From Beijerinckiaceae bacterium (GTDB taxonomy: Bacteria > Pseudomonadota > Alphaproteobacteria > Rhizobiales > Beijerinckiaceae), in the NCBI GenBank assembly GCA_947370975.1, contig CANBNG010000018.1, forward strand, positions 1-64,000: a stretch of 64,000 nucleotides of DNA. The letters are read 5' to 3'. Made by a program: the position numbers and the translations under genes. The notes beneath the pieces are model-generated. The model was not told the DNA's origin. It saw only the letters and a list, made by a program, of their open reading frames with translations, and searched no databases. Shown piece after piece: positions 33,398 to 42,525 of the stretch. Each line of letters starts with the position of its first letter. Position 1 is the first letter of the stretch.

Positions 33398-34656
33398 TTC
33401 GGCCGCCTCAACAAGATCTCGATACGTCTGTTCTCGGCGGCAAGAGGATCGCCGGCATTTTTCAGCGCACGGTCTGCGTGGCCCTCGACGCGTTCGATGC
33501 GCTTTTCATCCAGCGAGCCGCGGATCAACATGTAAGCCGCCATTTGCGCACGTGCGGAGGATAGTCGCCAATTGTCATAGGACCGCGACTTGTAGGCGCG
33601 CGCATCCGTATGTCCGCGGATGACGAATGTGCCCGATTGCTTCGACAGGATCGTTCCGATCTTTTCCATGGCAACCACGATGCGCGGCTGCGGCTCGGCC
33701 GAACCCACGCCGAACATGCCAAAATTCATGTCATCGGTCAGGCTGATCAACAGGCCTTCATCAATCGCCCGCACCTCGAGCCGCGGTCCCTGCGCAAGAC
33801 CGGTCTCGCGCAGCGCCTGAGAGATTGCCTCTTTCAGGACCGAGGCTTCTGCCATGGCATCCTGCATCGCCGCCTGCTGTTTGCTTTCAGCCTCCTGCTC
33901 GCCCTTGCTGCGCGCGGCTGCCGCGACAGCTGCCGCCCGTTCTGCCGTAGCCGCGGCATCGCTTGCCTCAACAGCAGTTGCCTGCGCCTCCTTGCGTGCA
34001 ACCTTAACTGCCGGGGTCGAGGCAGATTTCACGGTGGCCTGCCGCACAGTCATTTTTGCCTCGGGCGGAAGAACCGGCGCCGGGGGCGCGAAAGGATCGC
34101 GGAAAGGCTGGGGACCATCCAGCAACAGATCAACCTCGGCAGAAGGCGCGAGGCCCGAAGCAGCAGATGCGCCCGTCGCGCGCCCGGCGAGCTCGTCCAG
34201 AACGATGAACGGATCGCGGGCTGTGATCGGATCAGGCACACCACCCTGGGTAAGTGTGGTGGCCGCCGTTTCATCGAAACTCGCACGCCCGCCATTGCCG
34301 GCCGTTGGGCCCGATTGCCCCTCGGCCAGATTTCCGGGTGCGCTCTTCGTCTTGGGCTTTTCCTCGGCTGAGGCGGCAGCGGCGTCGAAATCGGCTTCTT
34401 TTGGATCTTTCAGCCCCTTTCGCGCCGCTGTCGTATCGGAAATACGAATGGGGTTGAAATAGCGCGCAACCGAGGAGCGCGTTTCCTTATTGGTGGAATT
34501 GACAATCCAGAGAACAAGAAAAAACGCCATCATGGCGGTCATGAAATCGGCAAAGGCCACCTTCCACGCGCCGCCATGAGGATGTTCCTCATGCGGATGC
34601 CCGCGCTTGATGATGATCATGTTCATTTCGGGAACTTCATGTTCCATAGCGCTCAA
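33394..34656 (-). CDS. motB: Flagellar stator protein MotB
   Basis: A 420-residue stator subunit. A single membrane helix (about 34-53) contains Asp37 (VAFADFMTAMMAF), the ion-carrying residue. A long linker rich in Ala/Glu/Lys, longer than in E. coli (308 residues), leads to an OmpA-like peptidoglycan-binding domain (about 300-418) with VIRGHTDARAYKSR and WRLSSARAQMAAYML. The extended linker is typical of rhizobial MotB that interacts with MotC. motA is about 14 kb away in this cluster (48334-49215) rather than adjacent. Starts and stops overlap fliH and motC by 4 bases. Confidence 0.95.
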   Translation of the reverse strand: MSAMEHEVPEMNMIIIKRGHPHEEHPHGGAWKVAFADFMTAMMAFFLVLWIVNSTNKETRSSVARYFNPIRISDTTAARKGLKDPKEADFDAAAASAEEKPKTKSAPGNLAEGQSGPTAGNGGRASFDETAATTLTQGGVPDPITARDPFIVLDELAGRATGASAASGLAPSAEVDLLLDGPQPFRDPFAPPAPVLPPEAKMTVRQATVKSASTPAVKVARKEAQATAVEASDAAATAERAAAVAAAARSKGEQEAESKQQAAMQDAMAEASVLKEAISQALRETGLAQGPRLEVRAIDEGLLISLTDDMNFGMFGVGSAEPQPRIVVAMEKIGTILSKQSGTFVIRGHTDARAYKSRSYDNWRLSSARAQMAAYMLIRGSLDEKRIERVEGHADRALKNAGDPLAAENRRIEILLRRPK

Positions 34657-35288
34657 GCCCCGATGCCAATATCTGCCTGCCAGGCAGATAGACGCGTCTC
34701 AATCATCGTCTGTCCGCTCCGCACCCAAACCTCTGCCGCATCATGGACGATGAAATCGATGGAGGCATGTTCGCCGATGCGCTTTTCAAGCACTGCGACA
34801 AGATCGGCAGGCGCATGAATGGTGACCATGCCTGCCTGCCCATCGCGCAAAAGAAGTCGCACGGCAGCGGCAAATTCTGACAAAGCACGCGCGCGCAAAC
34901 CCTGTTCAACGACACGTGAGAGAACACGCTCCGCGCCCGCGCATATCTCACCTTCGACAAAGGCCAGCGCCTTCTGAAGCCCTTCGGCCAGACGCACGCC
35001 CTCTTCGGCAACCCATTGCGCGCGTGCAGCCAGAATGGCAGCGGCCATGCGCTTTTCTGCCTCGCGCACTTGCTCAAGAGCCTCGGACCGCGCGGCGGCG
35101 AGCCCTGCCTCATATCCGGTCTGCCAGCGATCCTCTTCTTCAGCCACACACACGGCCTCCTCGAGTGCGCCATGAAAGCTCGGCTCATTATTTGCGACCA
35201 GATGAAGATCCTTGCGGGGCGGCTCGGCGCGATAGGCCGGTGGCGATTCCATCACGGGCAAGACATGGGCGAGAGAATGCGATTTCAT
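34653..35288 (-). CDS. fliH: Flagellar export ATPase regulator FliH
   Basis: A 211-residue soluble protein with an N-terminal unstructured segment, a helical/coiled-coil middle (about 45-135, with GYEAGLAAARSEALEQVREA) and a compact C-terminal domain with AEVWVRSGQTMIETRLSAW. FliH binds FliI and FliN and regulates the ATPase. FliH sequences vary widely; the call rests on the helical profile, the C-terminal domain and position between fliF and motB with 4-base overlaps on both sides. Its partner fliI is in the plus-strand operon at 50866-52188. Confidence 0.78.
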   Translation of the reverse strand: MKSHSLAHVLPVMESPPAYRAEPPRKDLHLVANNEPSFHGALEEAVCVAEEEDRWQTGYEAGLAAARSEALEQVREAEKRMAAAILAARAQWVAEEGVRLAEGLQKALAFVEGEICAGAERVLSRVVEQGLRARALSEFAAAVRLLLRDGQAGMVTIHAPADLVAVLEKRIGEHASIDFIVHDAAEVWVRSGQTMIETRLSAWQADIGIGA

Positions 35289-36958
35289 GCGGGCTTCCCT
35301 TCACGCATCCAGGACCGCATCACGGCGATGGCCTGGTCTTCATTGAATTGAACAAGATGCTCGAGCCGCTTTTGCGGCGAGCGGGCGTTTCGGTTCGTCA
35401 TGTCATCAAGCATGGATTGATCGGGCCACTCGCCCGGATCCGTATCGGGCATCATCGATGGCATCATGAAATCATTGCCGGGCGGCAGGCTGCCACCCAA
35501 AGGAAAATCCGCTTCGCCCGAGGGCAACAGCGCCTGCTCGGCATAATTCAATTGCTCGGCATCGCGGCTGCTGTCCCCAAGAGCGCGTATGGCCGGACGC
35601 AGACCAAACCAGACAATCAGAACGCAGATAACAATCGCAGTGATGGATTTGATGAGAATACCCGATTGCTTCTCGATCATTTCAACAAAGGACGCCGGTG
35701 GCACAGGCTCAAGATCGCGTTCGGAATCGAGGAAATCAACCGCAGAGACCTTGATAATATCGCCCCGCTCCTTGCGCAGGCCGGCGGCCGAGGCCACCAG
35801 CTGTTCGATCTCCCCAAGGCGAGACTCGACATCTTCAGCCTTCACATTCGGACCAAGGCTCGACTTGTTGACAAGCACAGCGATGGAGATGTTTTCGATC
35901 GCATAGCCTCCGCTCACCACCGACACGCGCTTGGATGACACCTCGTAATTGGTGAGCTCTTCGCGCTTCTGGTTTTCCTCGCTCGACTGGCGACCGTCTG
36001 CGCCGCGCGCGCGATCTCCGGGAATATTGCGCTCCACACCCGCAGGGCTCTGGTTGGCCGCATTCTGCGAAGCCTGTGTCTCCTTGATGACGCGGACCGA
36101 CCGCTCGACACGCGATTCGGGATTGAACGTCGTCTCGCTTGTCTCGCGCCGATCCGTATTCAAACGGGCCGCCACGCTGACCTGAAAATTCTTGAGGCTG
36201 AGATAGGGCGCAAGCGTCTTGCGAATATTGCCCTGCACCTCATTGGCAACAGTCGTTTCGAGCTCAAGCTTGCGGCCCAAAGTCGAATCCGTTCCATCGC
36301 TCGCGCTTGATAGGAGACGACCGTCGGTGGTCAGAACCGTCACCTGATCGAGGCTGAGCCCAGGCACAGCAGCAGAGACAAGATGACGAATAGCCTGCGC
36401 GGAACTTGCCTCCGCGCTGCCATCCATGCGCAACACAACAGAGGCAGATGAGGGCTTGCGCTGCCGCCGAAACGACCCCTCGTCCGGCATGACGATATGA
36501 ACGCGTGCTGCCTTGATGCCGCGCATGAGCTGGATCGTGCGGCCAAGCTCGCCCTCGATGGCGCGCACGCGCGTGACTTCCTGCATGAAAGACGTCAGGC
36601 CAAGCGAGCCGAGCTTGTCGAACAATTCGTAGCCCGAGCCCGTATTGGCAGGCAGGCCCTTTTCAGCCAGGATCATGCGCGCTTGTGCAGTTTGCCCATA
36701 GGGCACGAGCACCGCCCCGCCATCGGCACTCACATCGAAAGCAACGCCGGCTTCGCGCAGTGCTGCGCCAACACGGCTGACGTCGGCCCGGTCGAGGCCG
36801 GAATAAAGCGGCTCATAGGCGGGCCTGCTGAGCACATAACCGCCGATCCCGGTTAGCGCGAAAACCAGAATCCCGATCACGCCAAGCGCAACAAGCTTGC
36901 GCGTGCCCAATTGCAGCAAACTCGATAGAACCCGTTCGGCCTGATCCACCCCTGCCAC
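35285..36958 (-). CDS. fliF: Flagellar MS-ring protein FliF
   Basis: A 557-residue protein forming the MS ring in the inner membrane. There are two membrane segments (about 22-42, GVIGILVFALTGIGGYVLS, and about 435-460, IKSITAIVICVLIVWFGL) around the periplasmic ring domains. Family motifs include ARVHIVMPDEGSFRRQRKPS and the C-terminal FliG-binding tail (QKRLEHLVQFNEDQAIAVMR). It starts an operon fliF-fliH-motB-motC-fliK-SLT. 116 bases separate it from the flagellin gene, and a strong hairpin there may end the fliC transcript. Confidence 0.96.
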   Translation of the reverse strand: MAGVDQAERVLSSLLQLGTRKLVALGVIGILVFALTGIGGYVLSRPAYEPLYSGLDRADVSRVGAALREAGVAFDVSADGGAVLVPYGQTAQARMILAEKGLPANTGSGYELFDKLGSLGLTSFMQEVTRVRAIEGELGRTIQLMRGIKAARVHIVMPDEGSFRRQRKPSSASVVLRMDGSAEASSAQAIRHLVSAAVPGLSLDQVTVLTTDGRLLSSASDGTDSTLGRKLELETTVANEVQGNIRKTLAPYLSLKNFQVSVAARLNTDRRETSETTFNPESRVERSVRVIKETQASQNAANQSPAGVERNIPGDRARGADGRQSSEENQKREELTNYEVSSKRVSVVSGGYAIENISIAVLVNKSSLGPNVKAEDVESRLGEIEQLVASAAGLRKERGDIIKVSAVDFLDSERDLEPVPPASFVEMIEKQSGILIKSITAIVICVLIVWFGLRPAIRALGDSSRDAEQLNYAEQALLPSGEADFPLGGSLPPGNDFMMPSMMPDTDPGEWPDQSMLDDMTNRNARSPQKRLEHLVQFNEDQAIAVMRSWMREGKPA

Positions 36959-37034
36959 TCCAACAAATCACGAAGCAAAGCAAAACGCTTCAATGCGAGA
37001 ATGAGGGAAGAAGCTTGCATGAGGCCTGCAAGAC

Positions 37035-37059
37035 AGGACCGCGCAGATGGCGCGGTCCT
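37035..37059 (-). terminator. Hairpin downstream of fliC
   Basis: A perfect 10-bp stem (37035-37044 with 37050-37059, AGGACCGCGC/GCGCGGTCCT) with a 5-base loop starts 16 bases after the fliC stop. On the minus strand it is followed by GTCTTGC, so the T tract is poor. Likely a transcript 3' end, with termination strength uncertain. Confidence 0.55.
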
Positions 37060-37074
37060 CAATGTCAAAATTAC

Positions 37075-37998
37075 TCAGCCGTTCTTGAAGAGAGAGAGAA
37101 TCTGCTGGCTGTTCTGGTTGGCAATGCTGAGCGATTGCACGCCGAGCTGCTGCTGAACCTGCAGCGCCTGGAGCTTTGTCGACTCCTGGCTCATGTCGGC
37201 ATCGATCAACTGGCCGATACCCTTCGTCACGGAATCCATCAGGTTGGACACAAAATCCTGTTGAAGTGAAATGCGGTTCTTGATGGCGCCAAGATCGCTC
37301 GCCGCTGTGGTCACATCGGTCAAAGCGGAATCGACGATGGCGATATAGCCATCGAGCGTCGCCTTGTCGGCGACGGAATCCGTCAGTCCCGAAATATCAA
37401 GCGTATCGACCGTTCCGGTGACAGTGCCAGATGTCCGGTCACTATCAAGAATTCCCGACTGATCCGCACTGTCATAGAGCTTGATCGCCGTCACGGACAC
37501 ATCGATTGTGCCCACATTGATCGTGCCGCCCGTCCGCGTAAACGAGGACACAATGCTCTTCGTGTCATTATAGGATGCGTCACCGCTGTCCACCGACAGC
37601 CAATTCTCGCCTGAGAACACCGATGAATCCGCGACACTCTTCAGCTGTTTCTGAAGTTGTGCGACTTCGGCCTGCACCTTCGAGCGGTCAAGCCCGGGCT
37701 CCTTTGCCGCCACAAGCTTCGCCTTGATCTGGCTCACCAGATCGGCCGTGCTCTTCATGGCGGCGGTTGTAACGTCAACCGTTGCAACGCCCATGCCCAG
37801 CGCGTCTCTCACAGTTGAAAGCGCGCTATTGTCAGATTTCATGGTCGTTGCAATCGACCAATAGGCCGCATTGTCAGCTGCGCTTGCCACGCGCATGCCA
37901 GTGGAGATGCGATCCTGCGTGGTCTGCATCGACTTGTTGGTGGCGTTCAAATTTTGCAGCGCGGTGATGGCCGACGCGTTGGTGAGAAGACTGGTCAT
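37075..37998 (-). CDS. fliC: Flagellin
   Basis: A 307-residue flagellin, the filament subunit. The N-terminal D0/D1 (LLTNASAITALQNLNATNKS, then DRISTGMRVASAADNAAYW) and C-terminal D1/D0 (LQALQVQQQLGVQSLSIANQ, ending ILSLFKNG) helices are intact, with a reduced central domain. ATG 37998 is chosen, preceded by GGGA 8 bases away; an in-frame TTG lies two codons upstream. It stands alone between two operons, with a 151-base leader/promoter region and a downstream hairpin. Expected control is through FtcR, FlbT and FlaF. Other flagellin copies may exist outside the window. Confidence 0.95.
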   Translation of the reverse strand: MTSLLTNASAITALQNLNATNKSMQTTQDRISTGMRVASAADNAAYWSIATTMKSDNSALSTVRDALGMGVATVDVTTAAMKSTADLVSQIKAKLVAAKEPGLDRSKVQAEVAQLQKQLKSVADSSVFSGENWLSVDSGDASYNDTKSIVSSFTRTGGTINVGTIDVSVTAIKLYDSADQSGILDSDRTSGTVTGTVDTLDISGLTDSVADKATLDGYIAIVDSALTDVTTAASDLGAIKNRISLQQDFVSNLMDSVTKGIGQLIDADMSQESTKLQALQVQQQLGVQSLSIANQNSQQILSLFKNG

Positions 37999-38032
37999 GC
38001 GCAAATTCCCGCAAAAGGTGGGTTGACGTCAT

Positions 38033-38049
38033 ACCGGGCTCTCACCGGT
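38033..38049 (-). promoter_or_regulatory. Hairpin in the flagellin leader, possible FlbT target
   Basis: A 5-bp stem (ACCGG/CCGGT) with a 7-base loop lies 35-51 bases before the flagellin start codon. Further upstream is an AT-rich block (tattttttaaaa near 38097-38108). In Caulobacter, FlbT acts on the flagellin mRNA leader, so a structured leader is of interest. Direct evidence is only the inverted repeat. Confidence 0.3.
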
Positions 38050-38149
38050 TCAGCGAAGGAGGCATCATGCCATCGGGCTATCCACCCGCTCCGCTGTATT
38101 TTTTAAAACAAACGCGACACACGCGACGCAACAGGATGGGTGCACGAGG

Positions 38150-38893
38150 TCATCCGTAGGACCGGATGAGAGACCCGATCACCATGTTCCAGCCGTCGAT
38201 CAAAACGAAAAACAACACCTTCAACGGCAATGCGATGACCGAAGGCGGAAGCATCATCATCCCCATCGACATGGTCAGCGTTGAAACAATCATGTCGATG
38301 ACAAGAAACGGCAGGATGATGAGAAAGCCGATCTCGAATCCGCGACGCAGTTCCGAAATCATGAAGGCGGGCACAAGCACGCGCAGATCGGTCTCTGCCC
38401 GCTCGGGCGCGCGCAGATCTCCATGCGCCAGATCCTGAAACATGGCGAGATCCTTGTCGCGCACCTGCGACAGCATGAATTCACGAAAGGGCTGGGCGAT
38501 TTTTGGCAGCGCCTCGCGCTCGACAATTTCATTATCGAGCAAAGGCCGCAGCCCTTCAGTCCACGAGCGCTCGAAAACCGGCGACATGACGAAGAAGGTC
38601 ATGAACAGAGCAAGGCTGATCAACACGAGATTGGCAGGTGTAGATTGCAGGCCAACACCCGAGCGCAGGAATGACAAAGCCACGGCAAAGCGTGTGAAGC
38701 TCGTTACCATAACCAGAAGCCCGGGTGCGACCGATAGCACGGTCAACACAGCAGCCATCTGCACGATGCGTCCCGTCGCCGACCCACTCCCCTGTGGGAG
38801 AAGAGCGCCAAGGTCAACCGACTGTGCAAGCGCATCGGGCGCAAGCAGCACAAGCGACGAGGCGAGCGGGATGAAGGTGCGTAGTATTTTCAT
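38150..38893 (-). CDS. fliP: Flagellar export gate protein FliP
   Basis: A 247-residue protein with a cleavable signal peptide (residues 1-23, APDALA before the cut) followed by about four membrane helices. Family motifs are clear: TSFTRFAVALSFLRSGVGLQ, LVIDMIVSTLTMSMGMMMLP and PLKVLFFVLIDGWNMVIGSL. FliP forms the core of the export gate with FliQ and FliR, whose genes lie about 13-17 kb away in another operon of the cluster. It is the last gene of the motA-to-fliP series, overlapping fliL by 4 bases. Confidence 0.96.
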   Translation of the reverse strand: MKILRTFIPLASSLVLLAPDALAQSVDLGALLPQGSGSATGRIVQMAAVLTVLSVAPGLLVMVTSFTRFAVALSFLRSGVGLQSTPANLVLISLALFMTFFVMSPVFERSWTEGLRPLLDNEIVEREALPKIAQPFREFMLSQVRDKDLAMFQDLAHGDLRAPERAETDLRVLVPAFMISELRRGFEIGFLIILPFLVIDMIVSTLTMSMGMMMLPPSVIALPLKVLFFVLIDGWNMVIGSLIRSYG

Positions 38894-39483
38894 TGCACCA
38901 CCAGAGCCTGAATAACGAAATCGCGCACCTTGCCTTGCGTGCGCAGCAACACGCGTTCCTTGAGATCCTGCCGCAGAAACATCAGCCCATCCGCGCCCTG
39001 CAATTCGCGCAGCGTCATGCTGCGTAGGAACCCCAATATATCGCCCGAAATTTCCGTCATTGTGACCTCCGGGTTGGACACCTCGGCCTGATCATAAATA
39101 ATCGTCGCCTCAAGCCGCACCCACATGTCGGGCGGCATGACAATATTGGTAATCACGGGGGCAAGATCGCGCGTCACGATTTTAGACGGCAATTTAACGG
39201 GAGCCGCCGCAGCCGGTGCAGCGCCATGTGCAGGCGCAGCCTCGCCATGTGCAGGGGCCGGCTTGGCTGAAGTCTCGGCCGCCGCCTCATGCTTTGCACC
39301 GCCGGCGCCCAGAAACGCCGTGAATGTTTGCAAACCATGCGCCGCGCCTGCGCCTGCAGCGATAAGCGTCAACACGACGAGCGCGATCAAACCGCCACTC
39401 CCCTTGCCCGCTTTTCCATTATCGCCACTCGCGCCCACTTTGCCCTCAGAACGGCTTGAGAATGTCGTAGACTTGGTGGACAT
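38890..39483 (-). CDS. fliL: Flagellar basal-body-associated protein FliL
   Basis: A 197-residue protein with a short cytoplasmic N-terminus, one membrane helix (about 32-52, LIALVVLTLIAAGAGA) and a periplasmic domain, after a long Ala/Pro/His-rich linker (about 63-100). The C-terminal FliL segment is typical (FLRQDLKERVLLRTQGKVRD). FliL surrounds the stator and supports torque under load. The gene overlaps the flgH 3' end by 38 bases and fliP by 4. The His/Ala/Pro-rich linker (AHGEAAPAHGAAP) is unusual in composition but in the expected place. Confidence 0.9.
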   Translation of the reverse strand: MSTKSTTFSSRSEGKVGASGDNGKAGKGSGGLIALVVLTLIAAGAGAAHGLQTFTAFLGAGGAKHEAAAETSAKPAPAHGEAAPAHGAAPAAAAPVKLPSKIVTRDLAPVITNIVMPPDMWVRLEATIIYDQAEVSNPEVTMTEISGDILGFLRSMTLRELQGADGLMFLRQDLKERVLLRTQGKVRDFVIQALVVQ

Positions 39484-40141
39484 AGGCGGGCTGCTGCACC
39501 TCGCTCACGCGTCCGCGCCCGCCATAAGCAATGCGCGCTTCGGCGATCTTTTCGTAGGAGATCGTGTTCTCGCGTGAAATATCGCGTGGACGCACAATGC
39601 CTGCGATATTGAGCAGACGAAGTTCATAATTGACGCGCACTTCCTGCGAGCCGCTGATGAGCAAATTGCCGTTGGGCATGACGTCGGTTACGACGGCAGC
39701 CACATTGAGCTGAATTTTCTCCGACCGGTCGATATTGCCCTTGCCGGTCGCAGACGATTTCGAGTCAACATCAAAGGTCGCGTCGGCATTGTATCCAGGC
39801 CCGAAGGACGTACCGGCATTGAAGCTGGTCGATGCCTTGCCCTCTTGCGAACGATCTGTGCTGTTGCCCATGGTGGCGCGATCGTTGATCGAAATATTGA
39901 CGGTGATGACATCGCCGATCTTGGCAGCGCGCGGGTCACGAAACAGATCCCCGCGCGATTCATCCCACATCGACACCATGCCGCTGCGAATGACACTCGG
40001 CTGCGTCGACCCCGGGAACGCCTGCACCTGCGCATAAAGCCCACTACCGATCGGCGTCAGCGAGGGCTCCTGACCGACTTCCTTGATGCGCGCGCATGCA
40101 GCAACAGGCAAGAGCGCAAGAACAGCCAGAAGAGCTTTCAT
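39446..40141 (-). CDS. flgH: L-ring lipoprotein FlgH
   Basis: A 231-residue outer-membrane lipoprotein that forms the L ring. The signal ends in a lipobox with Cys16 (LLPVAACARI). Conserved features include RDPRAAKIGDVITVNISIND and the late SGSQEVRVNYELRLLNIAGI, followed by VRPRDIS. The length and order match the family. Its ATG overlaps the stop of the motE gene, and its 3' end overlaps fliL. Confidence 0.95.
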   Translation of the reverse strand: MKALLAVLALLPVAACARIKEVGQEPSLTPIGSGLYAQVQAFPGSTQPSVIRSGMVSMWDESRGDLFRDPRAAKIGDVITVNISINDRATMGNSTDRSQEGKASTSFNAGTSFGPGYNADATFDVDSKSSATGKGNIDRSEKIQLNVAAVVTDVMPNGNLLISGSQEVRVNYELRLLNIAGIVRPRDISRENTISYEKIAEARIAYGGRGRVSEVQQPAYVHQVYDILKPF

Positions 40142-40908
40142 GGCGACACCCGCGGCAGCTCGCGCGTGGCCTCGCGGCGCGGACCCACACCTGCCATTTC
40201 CGCAGCAATGCGCGCCGCGCGAGAGGGATCGATTTCATTCAACACGGTGCTCGCCATGCGCGGATTGAGCTTTGCGAGAATGGCGGCTGCACCTGTTTCA
40301 TCCATGGCAGAAAATTGCGCGGCAACGGCCTCCGCCTTCATCTTGGAATAAATGGAGACAACCGATTCCTCGGCCTTGCGCATCATGTCTTCGCGGCGCT
40401 TCACCCATTCAACGGCCTCTGCGCGCTTGGCCTCGAGCTCGGCAATGCGACTTCCGAGTTTCGCCTCCGCCTCCTCAAGCCGCTTTGCCTGCCAGGCAAG
40501 CCGCCCGTCGGAGGCAACCGCCGAAAGGCTGGTGCAATATTGCGCAACCACCAATTCATCGAATGGCGGCTTGGCCTGTTCGCTGGACGCAGGCTTTATC
40601 GCCGCAGGCACAATTGTTTTCTCGACGGGCGTAGGATGCGGGAGCGCCTGAGGCGAGAGCGTCTGAGGCGGAACCTGCGCGGGCTCAACCTTGGGCGGCG
40701 CAGTTGGCGGTTTTGGCTTGGGCGCAACCACAGCCTGCTTTTTGGCAACAGGCTGTGGCTTTTTCGGCAAAGCAATCTGGGGGCGCAGGTCAAGCGGCTC
40801 ATCGTCTGGATCAAGCAATGGACCCTCCACTGCAAAAGCGTCGGGGATCACGAGCACGCCCATGATGACAACCGCACAAAACCAAAAGCCAGATCCAATC
40901 GCTGACAT
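40138..40908 (-). CDS. motE: MotE-like chaperone, MgtE N-terminal-like domain
   Basis: A 256-residue protein with an N-terminal signal or anchor (residues 8-26), a Pro/Lys/Ala-rich spacer (about 45-110), a coiled coil (about 135-190, AKRLEEAEAKLGSRIAELEA) and an MgtE-N-like segment near the C-terminus (MDETGAAAILAKLNPRMAST). In Sinorhizobium MotE is a periplasmic chaperone for MotC. The gene lies between flgI and flgH, as in other rhizobial clusters, and overlaps flgH by 4 bases. The identity is well supported by layout; the client relation to the MotC at 32264-33397 is inferred from the family. Confidence 0.85.
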   Translation of the reverse strand: MSAIGSGFWFCAVVIMGVLVIPDAFAVEGPLLDPDDEPLDLRPQIALPKKPQPVAKKQAVVAPKPKPPTAPPKVEPAQVPPQTLSPQALPHPTPVEKTIVPAAIKPASSEQAKPPFDELVVAQYCTSLSAVASDGRLAWQAKRLEEAEAKLGSRIAELEAKRAEAVEWVKRREDMMRKAEESVVSIYSKMKAEAVAAQFSAMDETGAAAILAKLNPRMASTVLNEIDPSRAARIAAEMAGVGPRREATRELPRVSP

Positions 40909-40969
40909 GCGCCGAAAACTCCGCTCAACTCAGTCTGCCAACTATGCAGAGCCAAGCTTGCGCAGAGCT

Positions 40970-42073
40970 TTATTGAACGACGAGTTCGGCCTGAAGCGCC
41001 CCGGCGGTCTTGATTGCCTGGAGAATTGCGATAATGCCGTTGGGCTTCAACCCGATCTGATTAAGCCCGCGCACGAGTTGCTTGAGACTGGTCGCGCCCA
41101 GGACTGCAATATTGCCGCCCTCCTGATCGATCCCGATCCGCGTCTGGGGCGTGGTAACCGTCGACCCGTTTGAGAATGGCAAGGGCTGCGACACGTTGGG
41201 CGCATCTGTCACGCGCACTGTGAGATTGCCATGGGTAACGGCGACCGTTGAAATCTGCACATCCTGACCGATCACCACAGTGCCGGAACGTGAATCGACA
41301 ACAACGCGCGCCGGCGCATCCGTCTGCACCGTCAAATCACCGATTTCAGCCATGAACCGGGCAGCTGTAAGCTTGGCCGGTCGCGAGAGCGAGACACTGC
41401 GGTAGTCACGCTCGCTGGCCGCACGCATGCCGTAACGGCGCTGCGAATAGGCATTGATGGCATCGACAAGCTCGATGGCTGTCTTGAAGTCAGGATTTTT
41501 AAGCTCCAGCACCATGGCGCCGAGATCAGCAAATTTTCCCGGCAATTCACGCTCGATCAAGGCGCCATTGGGCACGCGCGCCGCTGTCGGCACGCCCTGC
41601 GTAATCGTCTCGGCCTGACCGATAACCTGAAAACCAGTCACGGCGAGCTGACCCTGCGCCACGGCATAAGTTGCTCCATCAACACCGGCAAGCGGCGTGA
41701 TGACAAGCGTGCCACCCATCAAGGACGTTGCATCGCCGAGCGAGGATACGGTCACATCGACGCGACTGCCGCGGCCCACGAAGGCTGGCAATTCAGCGGT
41801 TACGATGACCGCCGCCACATTGCGCGTTCGCAGGCTGCCGCTGCGAACGCTGACCCCCATGCGGTCAAGCATGGATTGCAGCGATTGCTCGGTAAAAACA
41901 GAGTTGCGCAGCGAGTCGCCGGTCCCGTTCAGCCCGACAACGAGACCATAGCCCACAAGCTGGTTCTCACGAACCCCCTGCAAATTGGTGATATCCTTGA
42001 TCCGCGATTGCGCGACGCCGGGATTGACGGCTGCGATCAGGGATAGAAGGGCGAGAAGCAACCTGAACACCAC
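40970..42073 (-). CDS. flgI: P-ring protein FlgI
   Basis: A 367-residue periplasmic protein forming the P ring. The signal peptide covers residues 1-21 (NPGVA before QSRIKD). Conserved blocks include ENQLVGYGLVVGLNGTGDSL near the start and ISTVAVTHGNLTVRV, with a C-terminal GVKGLKP-like part (LNQIGLKPNGIIAILQAIK). It starts with GTG at 42073, sharing one base with the flgA stop (TAGTG), so translation is coupled to flgA, its chaperone. The length is normal. Confidence 0.96.
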   Translation of the reverse strand: MVFRLLLALLSLIAAVNPGVAQSRIKDITNLQGVRENQLVGYGLVVGLNGTGDSLRNSVFTEQSLQSMLDRMGVSVRSGSLRTRNVAAVIVTAELPAFVGRGSRVDVTVSSLGDATSLMGGTLVITPLAGVDGATYAVAQGQLAVTGFQVIGQAETITQGVPTAARVPNGALIERELPGKFADLGAMVLELKNPDFKTAIELVDAINAYSQRRYGMRAASERDYRSVSLSRPAKLTAARFMAEIGDLTVQTDAPARVVVDSRSGTVVIGQDVQISTVAVTHGNLTVRVTDAPNVSQPLPFSNGSTVTTPQTRIGIDQEGGNIAVLGATSLKQLVRGLNQIGLKPNGIIAILQAIKTAGALQAELVVQ

Positions 42074-42522
42074 TAGCCGCCCTCGCGAACGCGGATGCTG
42101 CCATCCTTCTGCACCGTTCCAAAAACTGTTCGCCCGCCATCGAGAATGCGGACGCTGATGACATCGCCAAGACCGCCCGCCTGCAAGACCGACCCGAAGG
42201 TCGAGATGGCCAGGGCACCATCGACATAATCCACGCGCACCTGCCGCCCAACCAATGCGATGCGCGGCTCCTCAACCGATTGCACGGGGATCGGCTGGTT
42301 TGCCAGCAATGTCCGTCGCGTCACCTTGCCCTCAAGCGTATCGGGCAGACGCACGAAACCGGCGCTCTGCCCCTCGCGCAAATCAAACCCGCGCAAGCCC
42401 AGCACCGACGCGCCAATGGTCTCACCAGGATAAATCGTGCGCAGCGGAACAACGAGCTCCGCCTCGCTCGCGCAAGCAGCACCGGCATTGAGGAGAATCG
42501 CGAGACAGCAGAGACGCAACAT
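42073..42522 (-). CDS. flgA: P-ring assembly chaperone FlgA
   Basis: A 149-residue periplasmic protein with a signal peptide (about residues 1-18, NAGAACA before the cut) and an SAF-type core (VPLRTIYPGETIGASVL) with a C-terminal beta domain (GRQVRVDYVDGALAIST). FlgA escorts FlgI to the P ring. It is shorter than enterobacterial FlgA (about 219 residues), lacking the N-terminal domain, as is common in rhizobia. It lies between flgG and flgI; the flgG gene ends 3 bases before or shares the spacing region with its start side. Confidence 0.9.
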   Translation of the reverse strand: MLRLCCLAILLNAGAACASEAELVVPLRTIYPGETIGASVLGLRGFDLREGQSAGFVRLPDTLEGKVTRRTLLANQPIPVQSVEEPRIALVGRQVRVDYVDGALAISTFGSVLQAGGLGDVISVRILDGGRTVFGTVQKDGSIRVREGG

Positions 42523-42525
42523 GTG

